From: JBBDWJ01 sp040902925
GTDB lineage: Bacteria; Acidobacteriota; Terriglobia; Bryobacterales; UBA6623
NCBI GenBank assembly: GCA_040902925.1
Contig: JBBDWJ010000282.1
Location: 1 to 15,014 of the forward strand
DNA length: 15,014 nucleotides
Direction of reading: 5' to 3'
The first letter of the stretch is position 1. Each line of letters opens with the position of its first letter. This document shows, one piece after another, positions 1-8,029 of this stretch. Made by a program: the position numbers and the translations under genes. The notes below the pieces were generated by a model that was given only the letters and a program-made list of their open reading frames with translations, ran no database searches and was not told the DNA's origin.

Positions 1-136
1 TAGAAGATTCTACACTCTCTCAGAGACAACCGCCTCAGAAGCGCGAAGCAAGGTCTTGTCTCCGTGTTTGCTTTTTGCCTTTTGCACTTTGCCTTTCGCC
101 TTCGCCTACTTCGCGTTCTTCCTCCCATACGCGCGG
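1..136. other. Intergenic region 3' of the beta-oxidation gene
   Basis: No gene is supported here; the short reading frames are low-complexity translations of repeat DNA. The stretch holds a heptamer-type repeat (72-96) and, further from the gene, an inverted pair, GAGACAA at 23-29 and TTGTCTC at 56-62, with a 26-base loop. The pair lies about 75 bases past the stop codon of the minus-strand gene ending at 137. It could fold in the transcript, but there is no T-run, so I do not call it a terminator. Confidence 0.5.
72..96 (+). repeat. Heptamer-type dispersed repeat, copy 1
   Basis: The block reads as successive 7-base units TTTTGCC, TTTTGCA, CTTTGCC and continues to about 106 as TTTCGCC and TTCGCC, so the degenerate period is seven. 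Its core of 23 bases (73-95) is identical to 7934-7956 and to the reverse complement of 7828-7850. It lies in intergenic DNA just past the end of the FadB/FadJ-like gene. Short heptamer tandem repeats scattered through intergenic DNA are known from cyanobacteria; that this is the same kind of element is inference. Confidence 0.75.
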
Positions 137-2293
137 TCAGGCTTGCGCTGACTGCTTGGCGCTCCTTGCCTGGTCCCATTCGGCGAGGGTTTTCCCTTCG
201 GCGGCGAGTTGCTCGAGCAGCGGCGCCGGCTTCCACCAATGGCCGTGCTGCTTTTCGAACTCGCGGATTCTCTCGCAGACTTTCCGCAGTCCGACAGTAT
301 CGGCATGCCACATCGGGCCGCCGCGATAGGCGGGGAATCCGTAGCCGTTGAGATAGATGATGTCGATGTCGACAGGGCGTAGCGCGTAGCCCTCCTCGAG
401 AATCCGCGCGCCCTCGTTGACCAGCGCATAGATGCAGCGGTCGGCGATCTCGTCGCGGCTGATTTTTCGCTGCGGAATCTTGGCTCGCTCGACCACTTGC
501 TCCACGATGTGCTCGACTTCGGGATCTTCGCGGCGGCTGCGGTCTTCCGCATAGCGGTACCAGCCGGCCTGCGTTTTTTGGCCGTAGCGTCCCAACTCGC
601 ACAGGCGGTCTTCGAGTAGCGGCTGCCGCACGCCTTCCGGCTCCAGGTGGCGGTACTCCTTGCGAATGCGCCAGCCGACATCGAGCCCGGCGAGATCCCC
701 GGTCGCGAGCGGGCCCATCGCCATCCCGAAATCTTCGAGCGCCTCGTCGACCTCGCGGACCGAGGCCCCTTCTTCCACCAGAAACTGCGCCTCGCGCCGG
801 TAGGGGCCGAACATGCGATTGCCCACGAATCCGCGGCAGTTGCCGACGAGCACGCCGACCTTTCGCAGCCGCCGGGCTAACGCCATCGACGTCGCCAGCA
901 CCGTTTTGCTGGTCTGCTGGCCGCGTACAATTTCGAGCAGGCGCATCACGTTCGCGGGGCTGAAGAAATGATGGCCAACAACCTGCCGCGGCCGCCTCGT
1001 CATTGACGCGATCTCGTCAATGTCGAGCGTCGAAGTGTTCGAAGCCAGAATCGCATCTGGCCGGGCGGCTTTGTCGAGCTCGGCGAAGACTTTTTTCTTG
1101 AGCTCCATGCTCTCGAACACCGCTTCGATGACGATGTCGGCCTCGTTGAATCCGTCGTAGCCGAGCGCCGGCCGGATCATCGACATCTTTTGTTCGGCAG
1201 ACTCTCGCGTCAATCGTCCGCGCTCGACCGATCGCTCATAGTTTTTGCGAATCGCCGCCAGCCCGCGGTCCAGAAGAGGCTGCGAAGCTTCCTGGAGAAT
1301 CACGGGAATCCCGGCGTTGAGGTAAGCCATCGTGATACCGCCGCCCATGGTGCCGGCGCCGACCACGGCCGCGGTTCGGATGTCGAGCAGCGGCGTGTCG
1401 AGAGGAACATCGGGTATCTTGCGCACCGTGCGCTCGCCGAAGAAAGCGTGAATCAACGCCTTGGATTGCTCGGAGAACAGGCACTCCCGGAATAGTTCGG
1501 CTTCGCGGCGCAGGCCGTCGTCGAAACTCAGCCGCGTAGCTGCTTCGACGGCGTCAATCGCCTTTTGCGGAGCCAGGAAGCCACGCCGCTTGCGCGCCGT
1601 CATGTCGCGAGCTCGTTCGAAGATCGCGGGGTGCGATCCGTCGTCGAGCAGCTTCTCGTTGCGGTCGCGGGTCTTCGGCGGAGGGCCGGACTTGGCGCCT
1701 GCTTGGCGCGAAAACTCGATCGCGCCGCGAAGTAGATCATCGTGCCCGTCGCCGTCAACGATCGCGTCAACAATGCCGCAATCGCGCGCATCGCTCGCGC
1801 GCACCGGATCGCCGAGAGCGCACATCTCGACAGCTTTTGCGACGCCGGCCAGCCGCGGCAATCGCTGCGTGCCGCCTGCGCCGGGAATGATACCCAGCTT
1901 CACTTCCGGCTGGCCCACTTGCGCCGACAGCACCGCCACGCGGTAATGGCATGCCATCGCTACTTCGAGCCCACCCCCGAAAGCAGTGCCGTGAATCGCG
2001 GCGACAATGGGCTTCGAGCAATTCTCGAGCCGCGTCAGAAGCGGATGCAGCCCGTCGCCGCGCGGCTTGCGGCCCGAAGTGATCTTGCCGAATTCCTTGA
2101 TGTCGGCGCCGGCGATGAATGTCTGCCCGAAACCGATCAGCACCGCGGCGCGAACTGCCGGATCGGCATCAACCTGCTCGATACATTCGACGATGCCCTC
2201 CGGCACGCCCGGGCTGAGCGCGTTCACCGGTGGATTGTTCACGGTAATCACCGCGACGGCGCCTTGCCGCGTGAGAGAAACCAGTTCTGCCAT
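137..2293 (-). CDS. Bifunctional enoyl-CoA hydratase / 3-hydroxyacyl-CoA dehydrogenase (FadB/FadJ-type)
   Basis: This 718-residue cytoplasmic enzyme should carry out two successive beta-oxidation steps: hydration of trans-2-enoyl-CoA, then NAD-dependent oxidation of L-3-hydroxyacyl-CoA. Residues 1-190 are a crotonase domain with the oxyanion-hole segment FIAGADIKEF (59-68), GGGLEVA (107-112) and PEVKLGIIPGAGGTQRLPRL, giving the expected catalytic glutamates near 110 and 130. A Rossmann NAD site GAGTMGGGI begins at 312, the dehydrogenase His sits in GHHFFSP (about 442), and two C-terminal dehydrogenase domains run to the end (GYGFPAYRGGPMW near 651). Length matches FadB, FadJ and the peroxisomal multifunctional enzyme; NPPVNALS near the N-terminus resembles the last. 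The reading frame extends upstream, but I chose the ATG at 2293 because the crotonase domain starts there and GGAG lies seven bases before it. No thiolase gene is adjacent, so I leave the symbol empty. Confidence 0.93.
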   Translation of the reverse strand: MAELVSLTRQGAVAVITVNNPPVNALSPGVPEGIVECIEQVDADPAVRAAVLIGFGQTFIAGADIKEFGKITSGRKPRGDGLHPLLTRLENCSKPIVAAIHGTAFGGGLEVAMACHYRVAVLSAQVGQPEVKLGIIPGAGGTQRLPRLAGVAKAVEMCALGDPVRASDARDCGIVDAIVDGDGHDDLLRGAIEFSRQAGAKSGPPPKTRDRNEKLLDDGSHPAIFERARDMTARKRRGFLAPQKAIDAVEAATRLSFDDGLRREAELFRECLFSEQSKALIHAFFGERTVRKIPDVPLDTPLLDIRTAAVVGAGTMGGGITMAYLNAGIPVILQEASQPLLDRGLAAIRKNYERSVERGRLTRESAEQKMSMIRPALGYDGFNEADIVIEAVFESMELKKKVFAELDKAARPDAILASNTSTLDIDEIASMTRRPRQVVGHHFFSPANVMRLLEIVRGQQTSKTVLATSMALARRLRKVGVLVGNCRGFVGNRMFGPYRREAQFLVEEGASVREVDEALEDFGMAMGPLATGDLAGLDVGWRIRKEYRHLEPEGVRQPLLEDRLCELGRYGQKTQAGWYRYAEDRSRREDPEVEHIVEQVVERAKIPQRKISRDEIADRCIYALVNEGARILEEGYALRPVDIDIIYLNGYGFPAYRGGPMWHADTVGLRKVCERIREFEKQHGHWWKPAPLLEQLAAEGKTLAEWDQARSAKQSAQA

Positions 2294-2439
2294 TACGAAT
2301 CTCCGCGCGGATGCCTGAGGGCAGGCCCGCGACAGACTATGGTAGCGGCTTTTCACGTCTTTCTCGCGTGGCTCATTGCTGCTATCGTCGTGGGAGAACC
2401 CGTTCATCCTCATCAGGCTCACAAAAAAGGACTCGAAGC

Positions 2440-3765
2440 ATGCTCTCGAGACGATCTTTGCTGCTCTCCACTCTCGCGGCTCTCCCGTTGCGCGCCGCTT
2501 CTCCGGAAAACTGGCCGCAGTTTCGCGGACCCGGCGCGCGCGGCGTTTCCGACGACGACCCGGCGCTTCCCAACACCTGGAGCGTGACGGAGAACGTCCT
2601 TTGGAAGGCGGCGATCCCCGGCGTCGGCTGGTCTTCTCCTGTTGTATGGGGCGATCGGATTTTTCTGACATCGGCAGCCAGTTCCGACCCCGGCGAAGTG
2701 CCCAAGAAGGGGCTCTACATGGGCGGAAATCGGCCCGATCCCCCGACCACTTCTCACCGCTGGCTGGTGGCTTGCGCGGACTTCTCGAGCGGCAAGATTG
2801 TTTGGGAGCGAACGGTCCACGAGGGCGTGCCGGCGACTCCGCGCCACCTGAAGAACACCTATGCTTCGGAAACACCGGTCACCGACGGCGAGCGTGTTTA
2901 CGCGCATTTCGGGCACCTCGGTACCTACTGCTTCGACATGGCCGGCAAGCTGCTTTGGTCGAAGACGTGGCCCCCGTATGCGACCCGCTACGGCTGGGGC
3001 ACGTCCTCTTCGCCGGCGCTTCATGAGGGGCGCCTCTATCTAGTCAATGACAATGATGAGAGCTCCTACCTTGTCGCTCTCGACAAGACGACGGGCGAGG
3101 AGATCTGGCGGGTGCCCCGCGAAGAGGAAAGCAACTGGGCCACGCCTTATATCTGGAAAAACGCCCAGCGCACGGAGATCATCACGCATCGTGTGCGGTC
3201 CTACGATCTCGATGGCAAGCTGCTGTGGGGATTGGGCGGCATGTCGTCGATCGTGATTCCGACACCGTTTTCCAGTCATGACATGCTGTATGTGACCTCG
3301 GGATACGTCGGCGATGAAACGCGGCCTGCCTTTGCAATCAGGCCCGGAGCGTCGGGGGACATCAGTCTGCGACAAGGGCAGACCAGCAACGAGCACATCG
3401 CCTGGTTTTGGCCGCAGGCCGGGCCTTACAATCCCTCGCCTATCGTTTACGGCGATTACTATTACACGCTGTTCGATCGTGGCTTTCTGACCTGCCATGA
3501 GGCTGAAACCGGCAAATTGGTGTACGACAAACAACGCTTCGAAGTTGGCGCGGCGGCTTTCACGGCTTCGCCGTGGGCCTACAACGGCAACGTGTTCTGC
3601 CTCAGTGAAGACGGCGATACGTTTGTCATCCAGGCTGGGCCGGAATACAAACTGCTGGGCAAGAACAGCATCGGCGAGATGTGCATGGCGACGCCTGCGA
3701 TTGCGCAGGGAAGCTTGATTTTGCGTGCACAGCAGAGGCTGTGGCGCATCGGCGGAGAGGCATGA
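2440..3765 (+). CDS. Exported PQQ-like beta-propeller repeat protein
   Basis: This 441-residue protein begins with MLSRRSLLLSTLAALPLRAA, a typical export signal; the SRRSLLL segment makes Tat export possible, with cleavage likely after the Ala-rich stretch at 17-20. The mature part opens with WPQFRGPGARGVS, the usual start of the PQQ-like (pyrrolo-quinoline quinone-type) propeller proteins abundant in Acidobacteria and Planctomycetes. Blade-like repeats follow: WSSPVVWGDRIFLTS (64-78), SETPVTDGERVYAHFG, SSPALHEGRLYLVN, NPSPIVYGDYYYTLFD and ASPWAYNGNVFCLSEDG. No catalytic site can be named; many such proteins have no known cofactor or substrate, so the fold is clear but the role is unknown. 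The frame opens earlier (2311), but the ATG at 2440 is preceded by AAGGA eight bases away and starts directly at the signal peptide. The stop overlaps the start of the next gene. Confidence 0.9.
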   Translation: MLSRRSLLLSTLAALPLRAASPENWPQFRGPGARGVSDDDPALPNTWSVTENVLWKAAIPGVGWSSPVVWGDRIFLTSAASSDPGEVPKKGLYMGGNRPDPPTTSHRWLVACADFSSGKIVWERTVHEGVPATPRHLKNTYASETPVTDGERVYAHFGHLGTYCFDMAGKLLWSKTWPPYATRYGWGTSSSPALHEGRLYLVNDNDESSYLVALDKTTGEEIWRVPREEESNWATPYIWKNAQRTEIITHRVRSYDLDGKLLWGLGGMSSIVIPTPFSSHDMLYVTSGYVGDETRPAFAIRPGASGDISLRQGQTSNEHIAWFWPQAGPYNPSPIVYGDYYYTLFDRGFLTCHEAETGKLVYDKQRFEVGAAAFTASPWAYNGNVFCLSEDGDTFVIQAGPEYKLLGKNSIGEMCMATPAIAQGSLILRAQQRLWRIGGEA

Positions 3766-3959
3766 GTGCAGACATGAAGACTGAATTCACCGCCGTCTTT
3801 CAGAAAGTGCCCGAGGGCTATATCGGCTTTGTGGAAGAACTCCCCGGCGCAAACACGCAAGGTGAGACCTTGGATGAGACGCGCAAGAATCTGCGAGAAG
3901 CCATTCAGTTGGTACTGGCGGCGAAACGTACTCTCGCGGAAGAACGTATCCACGGCTAA
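3762..3959 (+). CDS. HicB-like small protein (antitoxin-type fold), no HicA partner
   Basis: The 65-residue product contains GYIGFVEELPGANTQGETLD followed by a helical tail (RKNLREAIQLVLAAKR). This is the characteristic pattern of HicB-like antitoxin-family proteins (partial RNase H-like fold). In type II toxin-antitoxin pairs HicB neutralises the mRNA-cleaving HicA. Only about 50 bases separate this gene from the convergent trpG, and neither they nor the overlapping frames encode the small HicA double-stranded-RNA-binding fold, so this is a solitary HicB-like protein. Its ATG overlaps the stop of the beta-propeller gene (ATGA, 3762-3765), with GGAGAGG just upstream, which suggests coupled translation. 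An alternative ATG at 3774 would shorten it by four residues. There is no DNA-binding C-terminal domain. Confidence 0.82.
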   Translation: MSADMKTEFTAVFQKVPEGYIGFVEELPGANTQGETLDETRKNLREAIQLVLAAKRTLAEERIHG

Positions 3960-4010
3960 TCCGCCACGATTTCATTTCTCGCCACGACGAAGCGAAAAGG
4001 CTCCCGTTTG

Positions 4011-4574
<564 letters not shown>

Positions 4575-4660
4575 TGCGCCGGTAGCCTTCCAAATGATTA
4601 TCGCGCAGAGGCGGCGGCCAGCTCGACGCGTGGTGCTCAGCGCCGAGGCAAGTGGCGAAT

Positions 4661-4709
4661 AATTCCCGCGGCGCGGCGGGGCTTGTTCGCGCCCCATCCC
4701 GCCGGAATT
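4661..4709 (-). other. GC-rich hairpin at the trpE stop codon
   Basis: AATTCC at 4661-4666 pairs with GGAATT at 4704-4709, and GGCGGG at 4675-4680 pairs with CCCGCC at 4698-4703, with unpaired bases between. In the minus-strand transcript it begins at the TAA of trpE and lies before trpG. No T-run follows, so it is not a standard intrinsic terminator. It could stabilise the upstream message or reduce read-through into trpG; both are inference. Confidence 0.35.
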
Positions 4710-6180
4710 AGAGCTCTCTTGCGATTTCGACGGCTTTGAGCAGCGCGCCGGCCTTGTTCATCGTCTCGTCCCACTCGTTCTCGGGCTGGGAGTCGGCCAC
4801 GATCCCGGCGCCGACTTGCAGGTACGCCTTGCCGCCCCGCATGACCATCGTGCGAATGGCGATACACGAGTTCAGATACCCAGAAAAATCAAAGTACATG
4901 ACGCTGCCGGAGTAGACGCCGCGGCGCGTGGGCTCGAGCTCGGCGATGATCTCCATGGCCCGCACTTTAGGCGCGCCCGAGACCGTGCCGGCGGGAAAAC
5001 AGGCGGCCAGTGCGTCGAAGCTGTCCTGGCCGTCGCGCAGCTTTCCCAGCACGCTCGATACAATGTGCATGACGTGCGAGTAGTATTCGATGATTTTGAA
5101 TTCCGGCAGCCGCACGCTGCCGTAGTCGCAGACGCGCCCCAGGTCGTTGCGTCCCAGGTCGACAAGCATGACGTGCTCGGCCAGCTCTTTCTCGTCGGCA
5201 AGTAAGTCTTTCGCTAGCGCCTGGTCTTCTTCTTCGGTCGCTCCGCGCCGCCTGGTTCCCGCGATCGGCCGGTACTCCACCCGGCGTCCCTCGACTTTGA
5301 CGAGCATCTCCGGCGAGCTTCCCAGCACGACCGTATCGTCGAGATGCAGATAGAACATGTAGGGCGACGGGTTCACCATGCGCAGCGCGCGGTAGATCTG
5401 GAAAGGCTCCACGCGCGGCTTCATCTCGAGCCGTTGCGAAAGCACAACCTGAAAAATGTCGCCCGCCAGAATGTACTCTTTCGCTTTCTTCACAGCCTCG
5501 CAATAGCGCGTTCTGCCGGTGTTGGACTTCACCTCGATTTTGCCGTGCGCCTTTTTGCTGACCGGCGTGCGCGCCGGACGCGCCAGCGTTCGTTCAATCG
5601 CTTCTATCCGCTTGCAAGCATCGCGGTAGCCCTTCTTGAGCTTTCCCTTCCACTCGTCGACCATCACGTTGGCGATGGCGTGGATCTGGTGCTTGACGTG
5701 ATCGAACGCGAGCAGTGTGGAAAAAAACAGGAAGATCGCGTCAGGGGTCTTGACGTCGTCTTTTAGAAACGGCGGCACGCGAGGCTCGAGCATGCGGACC
5801 AGGTCGTAGCCGATGTAACCGACCGCTCCCGCGGTCAAAGGCGGCAGGCCTTCGCCGCCCGCCGGGCGGAATTGCGAGGTCAACTCCGGCAGTATCTCGA
5901 AGAGGTTGCCGCGCCGGCGCGTGGTACGGCCGTTGCGCCGAATCTCGATGCGGTCGCCGACGGCGGTTACGATTAAAAACGGATCGGCTCCGAGGAACGT
6001 GTAGCGGCCGATCTTTTCGCCGCCTTCGACGCTTTCCAGTAGAAACGAATATTTGCGGCGCGCCGCGAGCTTGAGATACGCCGAGACGGGCGTCTCGAGA
6101 TCCGCGGTCAAAGCTTTTGAGACGGGGACGATATTTCCCTGCTTGGCGTGCTGTTCGAAGGTTTCGAAGTCGGGAGTCAT
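4708..6180 (-). CDS. trpE: Anthranilate synthase component I
   Basis: The 490-residue protein converts chorismate plus ammonia, supplied by TrpG, to anthranilate, the first committed step of tryptophan synthesis. The N-terminal domain has the LLES motif (47-50), part of the tryptophan-binding regulatory site, which favours TrpE over PabB and suggests feedback inhibition. The chorismate-binding domain is complete: DIFQVVLSQRLE (241-252), PIAGTRRRGA (305-314), EHVMLVDLGRNDLGRV (335-350), FPAGTVSGAPKVRAMEI (395-411) and GAGIVADSQPENEWDET near the C-terminus. Length is normal. Its ATG overlaps the stop of the aroDE gene by four bases (ATGA, 6177-6180), so translation is probably coupled. Upstream shikimate-pathway enzymes and downstream trpG form a chorismate-to-tryptophan run; trpD, trpC, trpB and trpA are not in the window. 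Confidence 0.95.
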   Translation of the reverse strand: MTPDFETFEQHAKQGNIVPVSKALTADLETPVSAYLKLAARRKYSFLLESVEGGEKIGRYTFLGADPFLIVTAVGDRIEIRRNGRTTRRRGNLFEILPELTSQFRPAGGEGLPPLTAGAVGYIGYDLVRMLEPRVPPFLKDDVKTPDAIFLFFSTLLAFDHVKHQIHAIANVMVDEWKGKLKKGYRDACKRIEAIERTLARPARTPVSKKAHGKIEVKSNTGRTRYCEAVKKAKEYILAGDIFQVVLSQRLEMKPRVEPFQIYRALRMVNPSPYMFYLHLDDTVVLGSSPEMLVKVEGRRVEYRPIAGTRRRGATEEEDQALAKDLLADEKELAEHVMLVDLGRNDLGRVCDYGSVRLPEFKIIEYYSHVMHIVSSVLGKLRDGQDSFDALAACFPAGTVSGAPKVRAMEIIAELEPTRRGVYSGSVMYFDFSGYLNSCIAIRTMVMRGGKAYLQVGAGIVADSQPENEWDETMNKAGALLKAVEIAREL

Positions 6181-7727
6181 GCCTGTGGTCCTACCAGGGC
6201 TTCCAGCACCGCTGTTTTCATCACGGCTTGCGGGGCGCGTTCACCGGTCCAGATCTCGAACTGCGCGGCGGCTTGCGTGAGGAACATTTCCAGCCCCGCC
6301 ACGGTTTCCTTGCGCTGCTCACGCGCATTTTTCAACAGCGCCGTCTCGAGCGGGTTGTAGACCATGTCGAAGACTAGGTCGGCCGGAATGGGTCCCATAA
6401 AAAAACTAGCCGCGGTGTTCGGTTGCATGCCGAGCGGCGTGGCATGGACCAGAACGTCGAAATAGTGACGGTCGAGCTTGTCGCGCTCGATAACCGGGAT
6501 ATCGCAGGCGCGGGCGAGCGCGCGGACGCGCTGCGGGCTGCGGCCTGTCAACGTTACATCGGCGCCCTTGTCGAGCAGCGCGAAGATCGCCGCGCGCGCC
6601 GCGCCGCCGTTGCCGGCAATGAGCACCTTTGCCTTGGCCAGCCGCATTCGCTTCTCGAGCGGCCCCGTAACACCGAGTACGTCTGTATTTGTCCCACACA
6701 GACGGCCTCCGCGGCGGAACACCGTGTTGACCGCGCCGATGCGCCGCGCCAGCGCATCGACCGAGCTCAAATGGCGCATCACGCGCTGCTTGTGAGGGAT
6801 CGTGACACTGAACCCGGCCAGCGGCAACTCTTCAGCGACGCGAAAAAAATCCGTCAGGTTCTGCGGCGACACGCGAAACGGCAGATAGATCGCATCCACG
6901 CGCCGCGACCGAAACGCGCGGTTGTGCATCGCCGGCGACAAGGAATGCGCCACGGGATCGGCGATCACGCCGTACACTTTGGTCGTGGCTCGCCGCTTGT
7001 GAATCACAAAACCGTTGCGCAGCTTACAGGCGGTAAGCTGGCCCGCAGCCGTCGGCTGAGCGCTGATCTTTTTAGCGCCTCGCTTGACGGCAGCCGGAGC
7101 CGCGTCGGGCGCCGCGAAGGTGAACGCGGAGTTGCGTGCCGGGCCCAGAATCCGGCTCGGGATTCCGATATCACCCATCGCCAGGGCCATCACGGGCGTC
7201 GCGGGTGAAGCTTCCAGGATGCTCAACACGCGCAGGTTATCGCTCGGCTTACGCGCCGTTGTCGCGACCTTGTAGAGATCGGCGGGAATCTTTTTCAGCC
7301 GCTTGAGAACTTGAACGAGCGCCGGCGTGCGTTCGAAGTTGTGAAACGACACGACCACACGCGCGCTCTGGCGCAGACTCTCGACGGCTTGCGGGGAGGA
7401 CTCGGCTGTTTCGATCTCAACGTCGAGCAGCGCGGCGCCCGCGATTGCCGCAGTTTCCAGAATTTCGAGTTCCTCACCAACCGAGCCCATAAACTCACCG
7501 CCGTTGGCTTTGCGGCGGCACGTAGCCAGGATCACCGTTTCGGGATAGCGCCGCAGCAGACGCCGGATGACAGCAATTCCCGCGCTGGGCCGCTGCAGCA
7601 TGTCGAGGCGAATCTCGAGAAAATCTTCGCCGTTGTCGCAGGCGTGCAACGCCAGGCGCTCAAGATGCGGCCGGTCCGCACAGCCGAGCGCCACGCAGAT
7701 GCGAGGAAGAGAACGAATAGAAATCAT
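6177..7727 (-). CDS. aroDE: Fused type I 3-dehydroquinate dehydratase / shikimate dehydrogenase
   Basis: This 516-residue protein joins two consecutive shikimate-pathway steps, making 3-dehydroshikimate and reducing it with NADPH to shikimate. Residues 1-230 are a class I (Schiff-base) dehydratase: EIRLDML (38-44), catalytic His129 in VVSFHNFERT, and Schiff-base Lys153 in LYKVATTARKPSD. Residues 250-516 are shikimate dehydrogenase: VYGVIADPVAHSLSPAMHN with the substrate serines, Lys313 in SVTIPHK, Asn334 in GAVNTV, Asp349 in GTNTD, and a nucleotide loop AGNGGAARA (371-379). The usual NATP motif reads HATPLGM and the loop has GNGG in place of GAGG, both minor changes. The dehydratase-first order is that of plant and chlamydial fusions. 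The ATG at 7727 lacks a clear ribosome site. The stop overlaps trpE by four bases. Confidence 0.94.
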   Translation of the reverse strand: MISIRSLPRICVALGCADRPHLERLALHACDNGEDFLEIRLDMLQRPSAGIAVIRRLLRRYPETVILATCRRKANGGEFMGSVGEELEILETAAIAGAALLDVEIETAESSPQAVESLRQSARVVVSFHNFERTPALVQVLKRLKKIPADLYKVATTARKPSDNLRVLSILEASPATPVMALAMGDIGIPSRILGPARNSAFTFAAPDAAPAAVKRGAKKISAQPTAAGQLTACKLRNGFVIHKRRATTKVYGVIADPVAHSLSPAMHNRAFRSRRVDAIYLPFRVSPQNLTDFFRVAEELPLAGFSVTIPHKQRVMRHLSSVDALARRIGAVNTVFRRGGRLCGTNTDVLGVTGPLEKRMRLAKAKVLIAGNGGAARAAIFALLDKGADVTLTGRSPQRVRALARACDIPVIERDKLDRHYFDVLVHATPLGMQPNTAASFFMGPIPADLVFDMVYNPLETALLKNAREQRKETVAGLEMFLTQAAAQFEIWTGERAPQAVMKTAVLEALVGPQA

Positions 7728-7820
7728 GCGGCGGGTCGAGGGATGACGAGTAGGATATCACAGTCAGTCTGGACGGGCAGAGAGTGCCGGGATCGGGCGT
7801 CGAAGGTTTTGGTCAACTGC

Positions 7821-7851
7821 AAGGCAAAAGGCAAAGTGCAAAAGGCAAAAA
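7821..7851 (-). repeat. Heptamer-type dispersed repeat, copy 2 (inverted)
   Basis: On the minus strand this 31-base block reads TTTTTGCC, TTTTGCA, CTTTGCC, TTTTGCC, TT. The 23-base core at 7828-7850 is the exact reverse complement of 7934-7956 and of 73-95. With copy 3 it forms an inverted pair separated by 83 bases, which could fold into a long hairpin in RNA or single-stranded DNA. It lies roughly 95 bases before the aroDE start. Confidence 0.8.
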
Positions 7852-7932
7852 TGTGTGCGGTGGGCTTGGATCTTCGGGATCGGCTCAAAGCAAGGCGTCA
7901 AAGCTTCACCGCCTGCGAGGCTCCTTCCGAGA

Positions 7933-7957
7933 CTTTTGCCTTTTGCACTTTGCCTTA
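7933..7957 (+). repeat. Heptamer-type dispersed repeat, copy 3
   Basis: The core 7934-7956 is identical to copy 1 (73-95) and is the exact inverse of 7828-7850. Units are TTTTGCC, TTTTGCA and CTTTGCC, after which the periodicity stops. It lies about 75 bases past the stop codon of the nucleoside-hydrolase-family gene, a position much like that of copy 1 relative to its neighbour. Confidence 0.8.
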
Positions 7958-8029
7958 CACTCTTCTGTTCTTGGGAATGCCTCTCTCCCTTTGGTAGCTG
8001 ACCCGGCAGAAGCCGGCGGCGAGGGCATG

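Larger units (their letters stand above)
7728..8029. other. Intergenic region between nucleoside-hydrolase gene and aroDE, carrying inverted repeats
   Basis: This 302-base gap must contain the start signals of aroDE and the 3' end region of the nucleoside-hydrolase gene, both on the minus strand. Apart from the two inverted heptamer-repeat copies I see no gene, no convincing promoter and no terminator with a T-run. The short frames crossing it translate the repeat and are not credible proteins. Confidence 0.6.

Noticed and set aside
23..62. GAGACAA/TTGTCTC inverted pair as a terminator for the gene ending at 137.
   Set aside because: The loop is 26 bases and there is no T-run; the distance of about 75 bases past the stop makes a terminator call unsupported.
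2313..2326. Small hairpin GCCTG-AGGG-CAGGC upstream of the beta-oxidation gene.
   Set aside because: The stem is only five base pairs, a length expected by chance in GC-rich DNA, and no terminator or operator context supports it.
1742..2587. A long plus-strand open frame of 281 codons opposite the beta-oxidation gene.
   Set aside because: It is the antisense shadow of a well-supported FadB/FadJ-like gene in GC-rich DNA; its translation has no family features and runs across the divergent promoter region.
3960..4010. Possible hicA remnant after the HicB-like gene.
   Set aside because: The frame running through this gap (PPRFHFSPRRSEKAPVC) shows none of the HicA pattern, such as the conserved GGxH segment, and is too short.
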